This document shows positions 16,779-27,713 of a stretch of DNA of 57,019 nucleotides, piece after piece. The stretch comes from Gammaproteobacteria bacterium (GTDB taxonomy: Bacteria > Pseudomonadota > Gammaproteobacteria > Chromatiales > Chromatiaceae): the NCBI GenBank assembly GCA_030148485.1, contig JASBTJ010000087.1:1-57019 (forward strand), read 5' to 3'. A program made the translations under genes and the position numbers. Each line of letters opens with the position of its first letter. The first letter of the stretch is position 1. The notes beneath the pieces were generated by a model. That model saw only the letters and a list, made by a program, of their open reading frames with translations. It did no database searches and was not told the DNA's origin.

Positions 16779-17609
16779 ATGGCCGAGCATCTGGTGGAAC
16801 ATATCGTCTGTCTCACCGACCTCACACCGGCCAGCCTCCCCGCATTCCACCACGCCCTGGCCCTGGCCTTGGCCAATCGCGCGCAGCTCACGTTGCTGCA
16901 CGTGGGCCCGCAACACCAGGACCAGGTGGACTGGTCCGCTTTCCCTCGTGTCCGGCAGACGCTTGTGCGTTGGGGCCGGCTGCCGGCCGACAGCGACAAT
17001 GTCAGCGTCGCGGCATTGGGGCTGGAAGTGCGTAAACAGACCTTCCGTGACACCAGCCTGATCCAAGGGGTGAAGGCCTTTTTGCGCCAGCACCATGTCG
17101 ATCTGGTGGTGGCGATGAGCACCCCGGGCGGTCGCCGCCGGCTCGGCGAGCCCGGTATCGAACAGTTGGTCCGCGCCAATCTCACGCACCTGCTGGTGAT
17201 CCGGCCCGGAGACGGATTCGTTGATGCCGATAGCGGCCAGTGCCTGCTCAGCCGCGTGGTCATGCCAGTGGCCGGACGGCCGCACCCGAGTACCGCGACC
17301 CGGCTTTGCGCCCAGGTGTTGCCGGCGCTGTGCGCCAGCCGACCCGCGGTGACACTGCTCCACGTGGGCTCACGCGGCACCGCGCCCGATCTGGCACTCG
17401 ACGAATCCGTCGTCGACTGGTGCTGGGAATTCGTCCAGGGGAAGGTACAACAACGCATAGGCATGGCCATGCGCGAACAAAACGCCGGCTTGTTGGTGAT
17501 GCCCAGTGCAGGCCGGCCCGGGTTATGGCAGGCGTTGCGGGCCAGCCACGCCGAACAAGCCCTCTATCAGAGCAAACGCCCGGTGCTGGCAATCGCCAGC
17601 GGCTACTGA
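16779..17609 (+). CDS. Tandem universal stress protein (two UspA-like domains)
   Basis: A 276-aa protein with two Usp-like halves. The first begins EHIVCLTDLTPASLPAFHHAL and contains LLHVGP and VDLVVAMSTPGG; the second has VVMPVAGRPHPSTATRL, LLHVGS and LLVMPSAGRPGLW, ending in PVLAIASGY. The usual ATP-binding glycine motif (G-x2-G-x9-G-S/T) is not clear in either half, so nucleotide binding is uncertain. The ATG at 16779 has a good AAGGAG upstream; the longer upstream frame has no family similarity. It is a single-gene unit. Confidence 0.8.
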   Translation: MAEHLVEHIVCLTDLTPASLPAFHHALALALANRAQLTLLHVGPQHQDQVDWSAFPRVRQTLVRWGRLPADSDNVSVAALGLEVRKQTFRDTSLIQGVKAFLRQHHVDLVVAMSTPGGRRRLGEPGIEQLVRANLTHLLVIRPGDGFVDADSGQCLLSRVVMPVAGRPHPSTATRLCAQVLPALCASRPAVTLLHVGSRGTAPDLALDESVVDWCWEFVQGKVQQRIGMAMREQNAGLLVMPSAGRPGLWQALRASHAEQALYQSKRPVLAIASGY

Positions 17610-17708
17610 GGCCAAGGCTTCGTCAGCACAGCGAGCCCGGATCCAGGCCCGACGGGCGGTAACCACGCCCTCATCCGCTCGGCACCCGAAACAGCGAAGC
17701 GCTGCAGC

Positions 17709-18149
17709 TCACCACGCCAGATAGGCGTATCCCTGATGCTGCAAGACCATCAGATCGTCCGCCCCGATCTGCACCACCTTGACGAATTCGTGCATGTCTT
17801 CCGGGGTCCATCCCAGCGCGTGCATGGTATTGCCGCAAGCGTGGAATTTCACGCCGTAGGCGTCCAGGTATTCCATGGTATCCAGGGCCGATTCGGGTAC
17901 CGGACGCTTCGGGTGCTTGGCGAGCAAATGGATACCCTTACCCAGGCAGACCACGACGACATCGACGTCATCGCCATACTTTTCCTTGAGCTGTCCCACC
18001 GAAAACAGCAGCGACTTGTAATCGGACGCCTCACCCTTGTTGCACTGGTAAACCACCTTGTAAGTGGCACCGTTGCCGGCAGGCGGCTGGGGCTCGGCGA
18101 CCGCCGGTAAGATCAGAAACGCGAGCAAGGCGCCCAACAGAATTCTCAT
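17709..18149 (-). CDS. Exported DsrE-family protein
   Basis: A 146-aa protein with an N-terminal signal peptide (MRILLGALLAFLILPAVA, cleavage near 18-19) and a DsrE/F-like fold: YKVVYQCNKG (about 30-39), VVVVCLGKGIHLL (about 64-76), GVKFHACGNTMHALGW (about 99-114). Cys36, Cys68 and Cys105 are present, and Cys105 sits at the position used for sulfur transfer in related proteins. A periplasmic DsrE-like protein suggests a role with sulfur compounds, in keeping with a sulfur-oxidising host, but the substrate is unknown. Confidence 0.85.
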   Translation of the reverse strand: MRILLGALLAFLILPAVAEPQPPAGNGATYKVVYQCNKGEASDYKSLLFSVGQLKEKYGDDVDVVVVCLGKGIHLLAKHPKRPVPESALDTMEYLDAYGVKFHACGNTMHALGWTPEDMHEFVKVVQIGADDLMVLQHQGYAYLAW

Positions 18150-18187
18150 GGGGGTCCTCCGGGATCAGGTGAAAACAGTGTGCCACG

Positions 18188-18213
18188 AAAAAGGGGCGCC
18201 GAGGCGCCCCTTT
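18188..18213 (-). terminator. Intrinsic terminator of the fba gene
   Basis: GGGGCGCC (18193-18200) and GGCGCCCC (18203-18210) form a stem extended by three A-T pairs. On the minus strand it ends in TTTTT. It closes the tkt-gap-pgk-pyk-fba cluster. Confidence 0.85.
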
Positions 18214-18239
18214 CGTACCGCGAACAGGTCGATGTCAGA

Positions 18240-19304
18240 TCACTTGATCTGCTGATCCAGCTCGCCGGAGGCGTAACGCTTGAACATGACTTCCAGGCTC
18301 TGTGCCTTGATCTTGGAAGCGTGACCGGCGCAGCCGAAGGCCTCGAAGCGAGCCTTGCAGATCTCCATCATGCCCTTGGTGGACTCCTTGAGGAACTTGC
18401 GCGGGTCGAAGTTCGCCGGGTTGTCCGCCAGGTGCTTACGGATGGCGCCGGTGGAGGCCATGCGCAGGTCGGTATCGATGTTGACCTTGCGCACGCCGTT
18501 CTTGATGCCTTCCTGGATCTCTTCAACCGGCACGCCGTAGGTCTGACCCATGTCACCGCCGTAATTGTTGATGATTTCCAGCCAGTCCTGGGGCACCGAG
18601 GACGAACCGTGCATCACCAGGTGGGTGCTGGGGATGCGGGCGTGGATTTCCTTGATGCGGTCGATGCGCAGGATGTCGCCGGTAGGCTCCTTGGTGAACT
18701 TGTAGGCACCGTGGGAGGTACCAATGGCGATGGCCAGGGCATCCACGTTGGTCAGCTTCACGAATTCGGCTGCTTCTTCGACGCCGGTCAGCAGCTGATC
18801 CATGTCCAGCTTGCCTTCGGCGCCGTGGCCGTCTTCTTCGCCCATCTCGCCGGTTTCCAGCGAACCCAGGCAGCCCAGCTCGCCTTCCACGGACACACCG
18901 CCGGCGTGGGCCATCTCGACGACCTTCTTGGTCACGTCGACGTTGTACTCGAAGCTGGCCGGGGTCTTCATGTCGGACATCAGCGAGCCGTCCATCATCA
19001 CCGAGCTGAAGCCGGACTGGATGGAACGCAGGCACACGGCCGGCTCCGAACCATGGTCCTGGTGCATCACGATGGGGATATGCGGGTACATCTCGATGGC
19101 CGCGGAGATCAGATGACGCAGGAACGGCTCGCCCGCATAGGAGCGTGCACCGGCAGAGCCCTGCATGATCACGGGGGAGTCAACGGCATCGGCAGCCTGC
19201 ATGATGGCATGCACCTGCTCCATGTTGTTGACGTTGAAAGCCGGCATACCGAAGTCGTGCTCTGCGGCGTAATCCAGCAGCTGGCGCATGGAAATCAGGG
19301 CCAT
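18240..19304 (-). CDS. fba: Class II fructose-bisphosphate aldolase, Calvin-cycle subtype
   Basis: A 354-aa zinc-dependent aldolase that interconverts fructose 1,6-bisphosphate and the two triose phosphates. The N-terminus [20 protein letters not shown] and the [12 protein letters not shown] (about 78-89) and [13 protein letters not shown] (about 139-151) motifs fit the Calvin-cycle subtype (cbbA-like) better than E. coli FbaA. The Zn-binding and catalytic His and Asp are retained in the HQDHG region. It is the last gene of the carbon-metabolism cluster and is followed by a terminator. Confidence 0.96.
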   Translation of the reverse strand: MALISMRQLLDYAAEHDFGMPAFNVNNMEQVHAIMQAADAVDSPVIMQGSAGARSYAGEPFLRHLISAAIEMYPHIPIVMHQDHGSEPAVCLRSIQSGFSSVMMDGSLMSDMKTPASFEYNVDVTKKVVEMAHAGGVSVEGELGCLGSLETGEMGEEDGHGAEGKLDMDQLLTGVEEAAEFVKLTNVDALAIAIGTSHGAYKFTKEPTGDILRIDRIKEIHARIPSTHLVMHGSSSVPQDWLEIINNYGGDMGQTYGVPVEEIQEGIKNGVRKVNIDTDLRMASTGAIRKHLADNPANFDPRKFLKESTKGMMEICKARFEAFGCAGHASKIKAQSLEVMFKRYASGELDQQIK

Positions 19305-19368
19305 GATGTTCTCCTTACGTAAACGCTTCTAAATTTAAGTTACTGTCCAATCCCGAACCCGGCGGTCC

Positions 19369-20811
19369 CTAGCCGGGCAGGATGTGTTCTCCGACGCGCA
19401 GGATCTTCATCACGTTGGTACCGCCGGACTGGCCGGTCAGGTCACCCTTGGTGATGATCACCAGGTCGTCGTCGCGCACCGCGCCGCGGCGCTGTAATTC
19501 TTCTATGACTTCGACGTTTGCCTGCTGGGTTCCCACCCCTTCAACGTCGAAACTCACCGGGTAGACGCCCCGAAACAGGGTGACTTTTCTACGCGTGGCC
19601 ACATGGGGCGTCAAGGCGTAGATGGGGATACCCGACGAAATACGTGACATCCACTTGGCGGTGGAACCGGACTCGGTCAGCGACGCGATGGCGGCCACGC
19701 CCAAGTGGTTGGCGGTATACATGGTGGCCATGGCGATGGCCTCGTCGATGCGACCGAACACCGTATGCAAGCGGTGATCCGAGCGACGGGAGGCGGCCTG
19801 CTTTTCCGCCTCTTTGCAGACCCGATCCATGGCGGCGATCGCCTTGGCAGGGTAATTGCCGGCCGCGGTCTCGGCGGACAACATCACCGCATCGGTGCCG
19901 TCGAGCACCGCGTTCGCCACGTCGAACACCTCGGCGCGGGTCGGGATCGGGCTGGTGATCATGGATTCCATCATCTGGGTCGCAGTGATCACCACGCAGT
20001 TCATCTGGCGGGCCTTGCTGATCAGATCCTTCTGCACTGCGGGCAGCTCGGCGTCGCCGATCTCCACGCCCAGGTCACCGCGCGCCACCATGATGACGTC
20101 CGAAGCCTCAATGATCTCGTCGATGCATTCCAAGGCTTCGGCACGCTCGATCTTCGACACGATACCGCCGTGACCACCGGCCTCACGCAACAGCTTGCGG
20201 GCCTCATGGACATCGTCCGGGCTGACCACGAAGGACACCGCCACATAGTCCGCCTCGATACTGGCGGCGAACTTGATGTCCTCGCGATCCTTGTCGGTCA
20301 GCGCCGGCGCCGACAGACCGCCGCCGAGCTTGTTGATGCCCTTGTTGTTGGAGAGCTTGCCACCGACGGTGACCTTGCAACGTACCGCCGTGCCTTCGAC
20401 CTCCTCGACCCACAGGACGATGTGGCCGTCGTTGAGCAGCAAGGTGTCGCCGCGGGAAACCTCCTCATGCAGGGTCGGATAGGTCACGCCGACACCGTTG
20501 ATGTCGCCGCTGGTAGCGTCCATGGTGGCGTCCAGTGTGAACTGGGCGCCCTCTTCGAGCATGACGAAGTCGTCCTTGAAACGCGCGGTGCGGATCTTAG
20601 GGCCTTGCATGTCGGCCAGCACGCCCACCTGGCGACCGCTGGCACGGGCGCGATTGCGCACGGTTTCGGCACGGCGGGCATGATCCTCATGGCTACCGTG
20701 GGACATGTTCAGGCGAACAACGTCGACACCGGCGGCGATGATCTCGTCGATGACCTTGGGATCATCCGTAGCCGGCCCGAGGGTCGCTACGATCTTGGTA
20801 CGTCTCAGCAT
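19369..20811 (-). CDS. pyk: Pyruvate kinase
   Basis: A 480-aa enzyme converting phosphoenolpyruvate and ADP to pyruvate and ATP. It has the N-terminal RTKIVATLGPATDDP, DVVRLNMSHGSHEDH (about 30-44), the Lys/metal region IVSKIERAEALECIDEII (about 219-236), the MVARGDLGVEIG loop (about 242-253) and the C-terminal allosteric domain. Full length with no damage. It lies between pgk and fba on the same strand, consistent with one carbon-flow operon. Confidence 0.96.
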   Translation of the reverse strand: MLRRTKIVATLGPATDDPKVIDEIIAAGVDVVRLNMSHGSHEDHARRAETVRNRARASGRQVGVLADMQGPKIRTARFKDDFVMLEEGAQFTLDATMDATSGDINGVGVTYPTLHEEVSRGDTLLLNDGHIVLWVEEVEGTAVRCKVTVGGKLSNNKGINKLGGGLSAPALTDKDREDIKFAASIEADYVAVSFVVSPDDVHEARKLLREAGGHGGIVSKIERAEALECIDEIIEASDVIMVARGDLGVEIGDAELPAVQKDLISKARQMNCVVITATQMMESMITSPIPTRAEVFDVANAVLDGTDAVMLSAETAAGNYPAKAIAAMDRVCKEAEKQAASRRSDHRLHTVFGRIDEAIAMATMYTANHLGVAAIASLTESGSTAKWMSRISSGIPIYALTPHVATRRKVTLFRGVYPVSFDVEGVGTQQANVEVIEELQRRGAVRDDDLVIITKGDLTGQSGGTNVMKILRVGEHILPG

Positions 20812-20876
20812 ATTTTTAGCTTCCGGCTGACCATCCCCGGCTGCCAGCGGCGCTGGTCACCGGACTGGCCGCTCTA

Positions 20877-22058
20877 TCAACCCTTGGCGCGTTCTTCCAA
20901 CATGGCGACAGCCGGCAGGGTCTTGCCTTCCAGGTATTCCAGGAAGGCACCACCGGCGGTGGAGATGTAGGACACCTTGTCATAGATATCGTACTTCTGA
21001 ATAGCGGCGATGGTGTCGCCACCACCGGCCAGGCTGAAGCCCTTGGCGTTGGCGATGGCCATGGACACGGTCTTGGTGCCCTCACCGAACTGGTCGAACT
21101 CAAACACGCCGACCGGGCCGTTCCAGACGATGGTACCTGCCTTCGCGATGATGTCGGCCAGCTCCTTGGCGGAATCGGGACCGATGTCGAAGATCATGTC
21201 GTCGTCGGCCACGTCGTTGGCGGACTTCAGGGTCGCCTCGGCGGTCTCTGAGAACGCCTTGCCGCACACCACGTCGGTGGCGATGGGGATGTTCGCGCCG
21301 CGGGCCTTCATCTTTTCGATCAGGGCGTTGGCGGTGTCAACCAGATCGTCCTCGCACAGGGACTTGCCGACGTTGTGGCCGGTGGCCTTGAGGAAGGTGT
21401 TGGCAATACCGCCGCCGACCACCAGCTGGTCGACCTTTTCCGACAAGGCTTCGAGCACAGTCAGCTTGGTCGACACCTTGCTGCCGCCGACGATGGCGAC
21501 CATCGGGCGGGCCGGGTTGGCCAGCGCCTTGGCCAGATTGTCGAGCTCGTCGGCCAACAGCAGACCGGCACAGGCGGTGGGCGCGAACTTGCCGGCGCCG
21601 TGGGTGGAGGCCTGGGCGCGGTGGGCGGTGCCGAAAGCATCCATCACAAACACGTCGCACAGGGCGGCGTATTTCTTGGCCAGGGCCTCGTCGTCCTTTT
21701 TCTCACCGGCGTTGAAACGCACGTTCTCCAGCAGCACGCACTCGCCTTCAGCGACCTCGAAGCCGCCATTCAGGTAGTCCTGGATCAGACGCACGCCCTT
21801 GCCCAGCTTGGCGGACATGTCGGCGGCAATGGGCGCCATGGAGTTCTCGTCGTCGGCCTTGCCCTCTTCCGGACGGCCGCGGTGCGACATGACCATCACC
21901 TTGGCACCGGCCTTCATGCAGTGCTCGATGGTGGGCATGGAAGCGGTGATACGGGCGTCGGAGGTGACCTTGCCGTCTTTGACGGGCACGTTGAGGTCGG
22001 CGCGGATCAGCACGCGCTTGCCGGCCAGATCCAGATCAGTCAGCTTGATGAAAGACAT
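20877..22058 (-). CDS. pgk: Phosphoglycerate kinase
   Basis: A 393-aa kinase that transfers phosphate between 1,3-bisphosphoglycerate and ADP, or the reverse in the Calvin cycle. Motifs include [16 protein letters not shown] (about 14-29), [11 protein letters not shown] (about 56-66), GGSKVSTK (about 190-197) and the C-terminal [17 protein letters not shown]. The length is normal for bacterial Pgk. It is separated from gap by a 163-bp spacer with three hairpins. Confidence 0.97.
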   Translation of the reverse strand: MSFIKLTDLDLAGKRVLIRADLNVPVKDGKVTSDARITASMPTIEHCMKAGAKVMVMSHRGRPEEGKADDENSMAPIAADMSAKLGKGVRLIQDYLNGGFEVAEGECVLLENVRFNAGEKKDDEALAKKYAALCDVFVMDAFGTAHRAQASTHGAGKFAPTACAGLLLADELDNLAKALANPARPMVAIVGGSKVSTKLTVLEALSEKVDQLVVGGGIANTFLKATGHNVGKSLCEDDLVDTANALIEKMKARGANIPIATDVVCGKAFSETAEATLKSANDVADDDMIFDIGPDSAKELADIIAKAGTIVWNGPVGVFEFDQFGEGTKTVSMAIANAKGFSLAGGGDTIAAIQKYDIYDKVSYISTAGGAFLEYLEGKTLPAVAMLEERAKG

Positions 22059-22089
22059 GTCTAAGCTCCTGCTTATTTTTCAAAAACCG

Positions 22090-22208
22090 TTTGCCAAACC
22101 ATTGGCTTGGCAAAGGGCTCTTTGAGTAGAGGATGCAAGGTGGGTCAGGCCAAAGGCCGGAACCCACCACACACCTCCGGCAGGTTGGGCCGCTCACGCG
22201 GCCAACCC
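22090..22208. repeat. Three consecutive hairpins between gap and pgk
   Basis: TTTGCCAA/TTGGCAAA (22090-22097 with 22107-22114) is perfect. GTGGGT with ACCCAC encloses an inner GGCC-AAA-GGCC (about 22140-22166). GGTTGGGCCGC with GCGGCCAACC (22183-22207) has one bulge. None has a T-run, so they are unlikely to be full terminators. They may be REP-like elements, or mRNA hairpins that set different stability for gap and pgk messages. Confidence 0.6.
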
Positions 22209-22221
22209 GCCCTACACGGCC

Positions 22222-23265
<1,044 letters not shown>

Positions 23266-23324
23266 TTACAAACTGCCCGGCGATACCCGCGGGGTCATGC
23301 GGGCGTCGCCGGTTGTCATAGGTT

Positions 23325-25331
23325 TCAGCTGACGGCGTTGACCGCCTCAACGACCGCTTCCGCGGTGATGTTGAAGTGCTTGTACACGTCAGGCGCCGGG
23401 GCGGACTCGCCGAAGGTATCGATACCGATGACCTTGCCGTTGAGGCCGACATACTTGCCCCAGAAACCGGTTACACCGGCTTCCACAGCGACGCGCGCGG
23501 CACAGGAAGCGGGCAGCACGGCCTCCTTGTAGGCGGCGTCCTGGGCGTCGAAGGTGTCGGTGGACGGCATGGAGACCACACGCACCTTCTTGCCGGACAG
23601 CTGCTCGGCCGCCGCCATGGCCAGTTCCACTTCGGAACCGGTGGCGATGATGATGGCGTCCGGCGCACCGTCGCAGTCCTTGAGGATGTAACCACCCTTG
23701 GCGATGTCCGCGATCTGGGCATCGGTACGGCTCATCGGGGTCAGGCCCTGACGGGACAGGATCAGGCTGGTCGGACCACCCTTGCGCTCCACGGCCAGTT
23801 TCCAGGCCACAGCGGTCTCAACACCGTCGCACGGGCGCCACACGGACATGCGCGGAATCATGCGCAGGGTCGCGGTCTGTTCCACCGGCTGGTGGGTGGG
23901 ACCGTCTTCACCCAGACCGATGGAGTCGTGGGTGAACACGTGGATCGGGCTGATTTTCATCAGCGCGGCCATGCGCAGGGCGTTACGGGCGTACTCGGAG
24001 AACATCAGGAAGGTCGCGCCGTAGGCCTTGAAGCCGCCGTGCAGCTCGATGCCGTTCATGATGGCGGCCTGGGCGAACTCGCGCACACCGTAGTGGATGT
24101 AGTTGCCAGAGGCATCGCCAGCGGCCAGGCCCTTGGCACCGGACCAGATGGTCAGGTTGGAACCGGCCAGGTCGGCGGAACCGCCCATCAGCTCGGGCAG
24201 CATCGGACCGTAGCCGTTCAGCGCGTTCTGGGACGCCTTACGGGTGGCGACCTTTTCGGCCTTCTCGTTGGTCTCGGCGATGAACTTGGCGGCATGCGCC
24301 TCCCAGTCGGCGGGCAGATCACCGGCCATACGACGCTCGAACTCGGCCGCTTCGGCGGGGAAGGCGGCCTTGTAGGCGGCGAATTTCTCGTTCCAGGCGG
24401 CCTCGGCGGCAGCGCCCTTGTCCTTCGCGCTCCAGCCCTCGTAGACGTGGGCCGGCACCTCGAAGTCGCCGTACTCCCAACCCAGATTCTTGCGGGTCAG
24501 GATGATCTCGTCCGCACCCAGGGCGGCACCGTGGCACTCTTCCTTGCCCTGCTTGTTCGGCGAACCGAAACCGATGGTGGTCTGGCAGCAGATCAGGGTC
24601 GGCTTGTCGGTGACCTTGCGAGCCTCTTCGATGGCCGCCTTCACGGCGTCGGCGTCATGACCGTCGACCTTGGGGATGACGTGCCAGCCGTAGGCCTCGA
24701 AGCGCTGCGGGGTGTTGTCGGTGAACCAGGCGGGCGCCTCGTGGCTGCCGCGTACTTCGCCGTCGATGGAGATGTTGTTGTCGTCGTAGACGGCAATCAG
24801 CTTGCCCAGGCCCAGGGTGCCGGCCAGGGAGCAGGCCTCGTGGGAGATGCCTTCCATCAGGCAGCCGTCGCCCAGGAACACATAGGTGTGGTGGTCGACG
24901 ATGTCATGACCGGGCTTGTTGAACTGCGCCGCCAGGGCCTTCTCGGCGATGGCCATGCCGACGCCGTTGGTGATGCCCTGCCCCAGCGGACCGGTGGTGG
25001 TCTCGACGCCGGGGGCATAACCGTATTCCGGGTGACCCGGGGTCTTGGAGTGCAGCTGACGGAACTGCTTGAGGTCGTCGATGCTCAGATCGTAGCCGGT
25101 CAGGTGCAGCAGGCTGTAGATGAGCATGGAACCGTGCCCGTTGGACAGCACGAAGCGGTCGCGATCGGCCCAGTTCGGGTTGCTCGGGTTGTGCTGCATG
25201 TAGTCGTTCCACAGCACTTCCGCGATATCGGCCATGCCCATGGGGGCGCCCGGGTGTCCGGAATTGGCCTTTTGAACGGCGTCCATGCTCAGGGCACGGA
25301 TGGCATTGGCGAGCTCTCTGCGTGAGGACAT
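23325..25331 (-). CDS. tkt: Transketolase
   Basis: A 668-aa thiamine-diphosphate enzyme that moves two-carbon units among sugar phosphates. Signatures are [20 protein letters not shown] (about 22-41), the ThDP-binding [13 protein letters not shown] (about 154-166) and the second-domain [18 protein letters not shown] (about 470-487). It is the first gene of the cluster and has a long leader. An AGGAGG ribosome site just before the ATG supports the start. Its lead position in front of gap, pgk, pyk and fba is common in autotrophs. Confidence 0.97.
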   Translation of the reverse strand: MSSRRELANAIRALSMDAVQKANSGHPGAPMGMADIAEVLWNDYMQHNPSNPNWADRDRFVLSNGHGSMLIYSLLHLTGYDLSIDDLKQFRQLHSKTPGHPEYGYAPGVETTTGPLGQGITNGVGMAIAEKALAAQFNKPGHDIVDHHTYVFLGDGCLMEGISHEACSLAGTLGLGKLIAVYDDNNISIDGEVRGSHEAPAWFTDNTPQRFEAYGWHVIPKVDGHDADAVKAAIEEARKVTDKPTLICCQTTIGFGSPNKQGKEECHGAALGADEIILTRKNLGWEYGDFEVPAHVYEGWSAKDKGAAAEAAWNEKFAAYKAAFPAEAAEFERRMAGDLPADWEAHAAKFIAETNEKAEKVATRKASQNALNGYGPMLPELMGGSADLAGSNLTIWSGAKGLAAGDASGNYIHYGVREFAQAAIMNGIELHGGFKAYGATFLMFSEYARNALRMAALMKISPIHVFTHDSIGLGEDGPTHQPVEQTATLRMIPRMSVWRPCDGVETAVAWKLAVERKGGPTSLILSRQGLTPMSRTDAQIADIAKGGYILKDCDGAPDAIIIATGSEVELAMAAAEQLSGKKVRVVSMPSTDTFDAQDAAYKEAVLPASCAARVAVEAGVTGFWGKYVGLNGKVIGIDTFGESAPAPDVYKHFNITAEAVVEAVNAVS

Positions 25332-25650
25332 GCGTCCCTCCTCTCGAAGACTTGAAAAATAAAGTCTGGTCGTCTCCCGTCCCCAGCGGACGGAAAACGG
25401 GAATTCGTTGTGTCGACTTGTCCGGCTGTCTAAGCCGGCCCCGGTCGCTGCGATGTCCCTGAAGGTGTGGGACGGCGGGGCGGCCGGCTTGTGACCGACG
25501 GTGCTGCCCGATTCGCCGGGATGGCTAAAAAGGTCGCGTATTGTCCCCTATCGGCCTGCAAACCGGCAACTCGGGAATCCCCGGAGTTTTGAATACCGGC
25601 ATAAGTCCAACCAAGACAGATACTTAGACACCACCACCAAGCTTAGTCGG
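25332..25650 (-). other. Leader and promoter region of the tkt cluster
   Basis: This 319-bp gap between the thioredoxin-like gene and tkt has no credible coding. The half near 25560-25660 is less GC-rich than the rest and should hold the tkt promoter. CTTAG repeats near 25625 and 25643 could be part of a regulator site, but I could not assign a convincing LysR (CbbR) motif or -35/-10 pair. Confidence 0.3.
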
Positions 25651-26202
25651 TCAATCTTTCCATTTGATGGAACAACCCATGCTTGGGATTTGCTCCGCCG
25701 GACCCGCCCCGGTCTGGGCCACCTGCCTCATCGCCTCGAACAGGTCGCGGCGGGTCCCTTCCGGCGCGGTCTCCTTACGACTGGCATCCAGACGTCCGCG
25801 ATATTGCAGTTGCAGGTCGGCGTTGTAGCCGAAGAAATCGGGCGTGCAGACGGCGTCGTAGGCGCGAGCGACCTGCTGGGATTCATCAAATAGGTAGGGG
25901 AAGGGGTAGTCATATCGTTCGGCGGTGGCCTGCATGGCCTCGAACGAATCGTCCGGGTAGGCGGCGGCATCGTTGGCGTTGATGGCGACCACACCGACAC
26001 CCAAGGCCTTGAGGTCCTTGGCGTCGCGTATCAACCGCTCACGCACCGCCTTTACATAGGGGCAATGGTTGCAGATGAACATCACCAGCAGTCCCCTGGG
26101 GCCCGCGCAATCGGCCAGCGTCCAGGTCCTGCCATCCACGCCGGGCAGAGAAAAATCAATGGCCGGCTGGCCAAAATCACATACGGGGGTCTCGACGGCC
26201 AT
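25651..26202 (-). CDS. Thioredoxin-family (redoxin) protein
   Basis: A 183-aa cytoplasmic protein of the AhpC/TSA-redoxin fold: ATPxF-like start PAIDFSLPGVDGRTWTLAD, then active-site CNHCPYVKAVRERL (about 44-57) with a C-x-x-C dithiol, then NANDAAAYPDDSFEAM (about 75-90) and the cis-Pro loop AVCTPDFFGYN (about 115-125). Members of this group are annotated as thioredoxin family without a known substrate. It is divergent from metK. Confidence 0.85.
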   Translation of the reverse strand: MAVETPVCDFGQPAIDFSLPGVDGRTWTLADCAGPRGLLVMFICNHCPYVKAVRERLIRDAKDLKALGVGVVAINANDAAAYPDDSFEAMQATAERYDYPFPYLFDESQQVARAYDAVCTPDFFGYNADLQLQYRGRLDASRKETAPEGTRRDLFEAMRQVAQTGAGPAEQIPSMGCSIKWKD

Positions 26203-26256
26203 GGGTATGCCTCCGTTGTTGCGGGGGTCCGGGAGAAGCGGCGCATTCTTTCAGAA

Positions 26257-26284
26257 TGAAACGGCGCGAACAACATTGTAGAAT
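26257..26284 (+). promoter_or_regulatory. Possible metK promoter
   Basis: TAGAAT at 26279-26284 is a good -10. TGAAAC at 26257-26262 is a weak -35 with a 16-bp spacer. It lies about 70 bp before the metK ATG, in the divergent gap. Confidence 0.3.
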
Positions 26285-26353
26285 CGCGCCTCCCTATCCT
26301 TTTTGCGCGCGCCGACGACGGCGACCCCAGGTTTCTTGAGGAGCAGCACACCG

Positions 26354-27523
26354 ATGGCAAACGATTACCTGTTCACCTCCGAGTCCGTCTCCGAGGGCCA
26401 CCCCGACAAGGTTGCCGATCAGGTATCCGACGCCGTCCTGGATGCCATCCTGGCCAACGACCCCAACGCCGATCACGCCCGGGTGGCCTGCGAAACCCTG
26501 GTCAAGACCGGCGCGGTTGTGCTGGCCGGCGAGATCACCACCAACGCGCACGTCAACTATGAATCGGTGGTACGCCAGACGGTCACCGAGATCGGCTACA
26601 ACAGCACCGACATCGGTTTCGACGGCAACACCTGCGCTGTGATGTCGCTGATCGGCGAGCAGTCCGCCGACATCGCCATGGGCGTGGACCGCAAGTCGCC
26701 GGAAGAACAAGGTGCCGGCGACCAGGGCCTGATGTTCGGCTTCGCCACCAACGAGACCGAGGTGCTGATGCCCGCCGCCATCACCCTCGCGCATCGCCTG
26801 GTGGAGCGCCAGGCCGAGGTGCGCAAGAACGGCACCCTGTCCTGGCTGCGGCCGGACGCCAAAAGCCAGGTGACCCTGCGCTATGTGGATGGAGCCATCG
26901 CCGGCATCGACGCCGTGGTGCTGTCCACCCAGCACAATCCCGAGATCAGCCAGGCCGCCCTGCGCGACGCCATCATGGACGAGGTGATCAAGCCCGTGCT
27001 GCCCGCTGAATGGCTGCACGGCACCACCCAGTTCCACATCAACCCCACCGGCCAGTTCATCATCGGCGGTCCGGTGGGCGACGCGGGTCTGACCGGTCGC
27101 AAGATCATCGTCGACACCTATGGCGGTGCCGCGCACCACGGCGGCGGGGCCTTCTCCGGCAAGGACCCGTCCAAGGTGGACCGTTCCGCCGCCTATGCCG
27201 GTCGCTACGTGGCCAAGAACATCGTCGCCGCCGGCTTGGCCGACAAGTGCGAGATCCAGGTTTCTTATGCGATCGGCGTTGCCGAGCCCACCTCGGTGAG
27301 CGTGAATACCTTCGGCACCGCCAAGATCGACGAAGACCGCATTGCCGTGCTGGTGCGCGAGCACTTCGACCTGCGCCCCTACGGCATCATGCAGATGCTG
27401 GACCTGGTGCGCCCGATCTATCGCAAGACCGCCGCCTACGGCCACTTCGGTCGTGAAGACGCGGATTTCAGCTGGGAACGCACCGACAAGGCCGACGCCC
27501 TGCGCGCCGACGCCGGACTGTGA
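26354..27523 (+). CDS. metK: S-adenosylmethionine synthetase
   Basis: A 389-aa enzyme making SAM from methionine and ATP. Motifs include [20 protein letters not shown] split over about 6-26, [11 protein letters not shown] (about 99-109) and [22 protein letters not shown] (about 257-278). The start at [11 protein letters not shown] is the family N-terminus and is preceded by a GAGGAG ribosome site. It is the first gene of a metK, ahcY, metF series for methyl-group metabolism. Confidence 0.97.
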   Translation: MANDYLFTSESVSEGHPDKVADQVSDAVLDAILANDPNADHARVACETLVKTGAVVLAGEITTNAHVNYESVVRQTVTEIGYNSTDIGFDGNTCAVMSLIGEQSADIAMGVDRKSPEEQGAGDQGLMFGFATNETEVLMPAAITLAHRLVERQAEVRKNGTLSWLRPDAKSQVTLRYVDGAIAGIDAVVLSTQHNPEISQAALRDAIMDEVIKPVLPAEWLHGTTQFHINPTGQFIIGGPVGDAGLTGRKIIVDTYGGAAHHGGGAFSGKDPSKVDRSAAYAGRYVAKNIVAAGLADKCEIQVSYAIGVAEPTSVSVNTFGTAKIDEDRIAVLVREHFDLRPYGIMQMLDLVRPIYRKTAAYGHFGREDADFSWERTDKADALRADAGL

Positions 27524-27615
27524 ACCGCACCGCAGTCACATCGGTTCACTAAAGTATCGAGATACCGCAGACGACACAGATCTTCTGAAGCAACCCGGCC
27601 CGGCCGGGCCCGGCT

Positions 27616-27686
27616 GTCGAGGAGCGTTGCGACGACCGCAAGGTCGCCAGGCTCGGCACCCGGCGTAAGCAGTAACGGCGCTCACT
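27616..27686 (+). ncRNA. S-adenosylhomocysteine riboswitch
   Basis: The leader contains the family core in order: CGAGGAGCGTTGCGAC (27619-27634), a hairpin with GACC/GGTC around a GCAA loop, CCAGGCTCGGC (27647-27657), and AACGGCGCTCAC (27674-27685). CGAG pairs with CTCG as the closing stem, GCGAC pairs with GTCGC, and GAGCG can pair with CGCTC to form the known pseudoknot. The class binds SAH and turns on ahcY when SAH builds up. The position, just before ahcY, is exactly as in characterised cases. Confidence 0.93.
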
Positions 27687-27713
27687 CACGTTTGAATCAA
27701 GAGGTTATCAACC

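Noticed and set aside
23376-25325. Long open frame (649 codons) on the plus strand opposite transketolase
   Set aside because: The minus-strand frame is a full-length transketolase with all motifs. The opposite frame is Gly/His/Val-rich low-complexity shadow caused by GC-rich codon use.
26229-26353. SAM-sensing riboswitch before metK
   Set aside because: I found none of the conserved blocks of known SAM riboswitch classes; only a possible promoter is visible.
26294-27445. 383-codon frame opposite metK
   Set aside because: metK is unmistakable on the other strand; this frame has the typical GHV-rich shadow composition and no family similarity.
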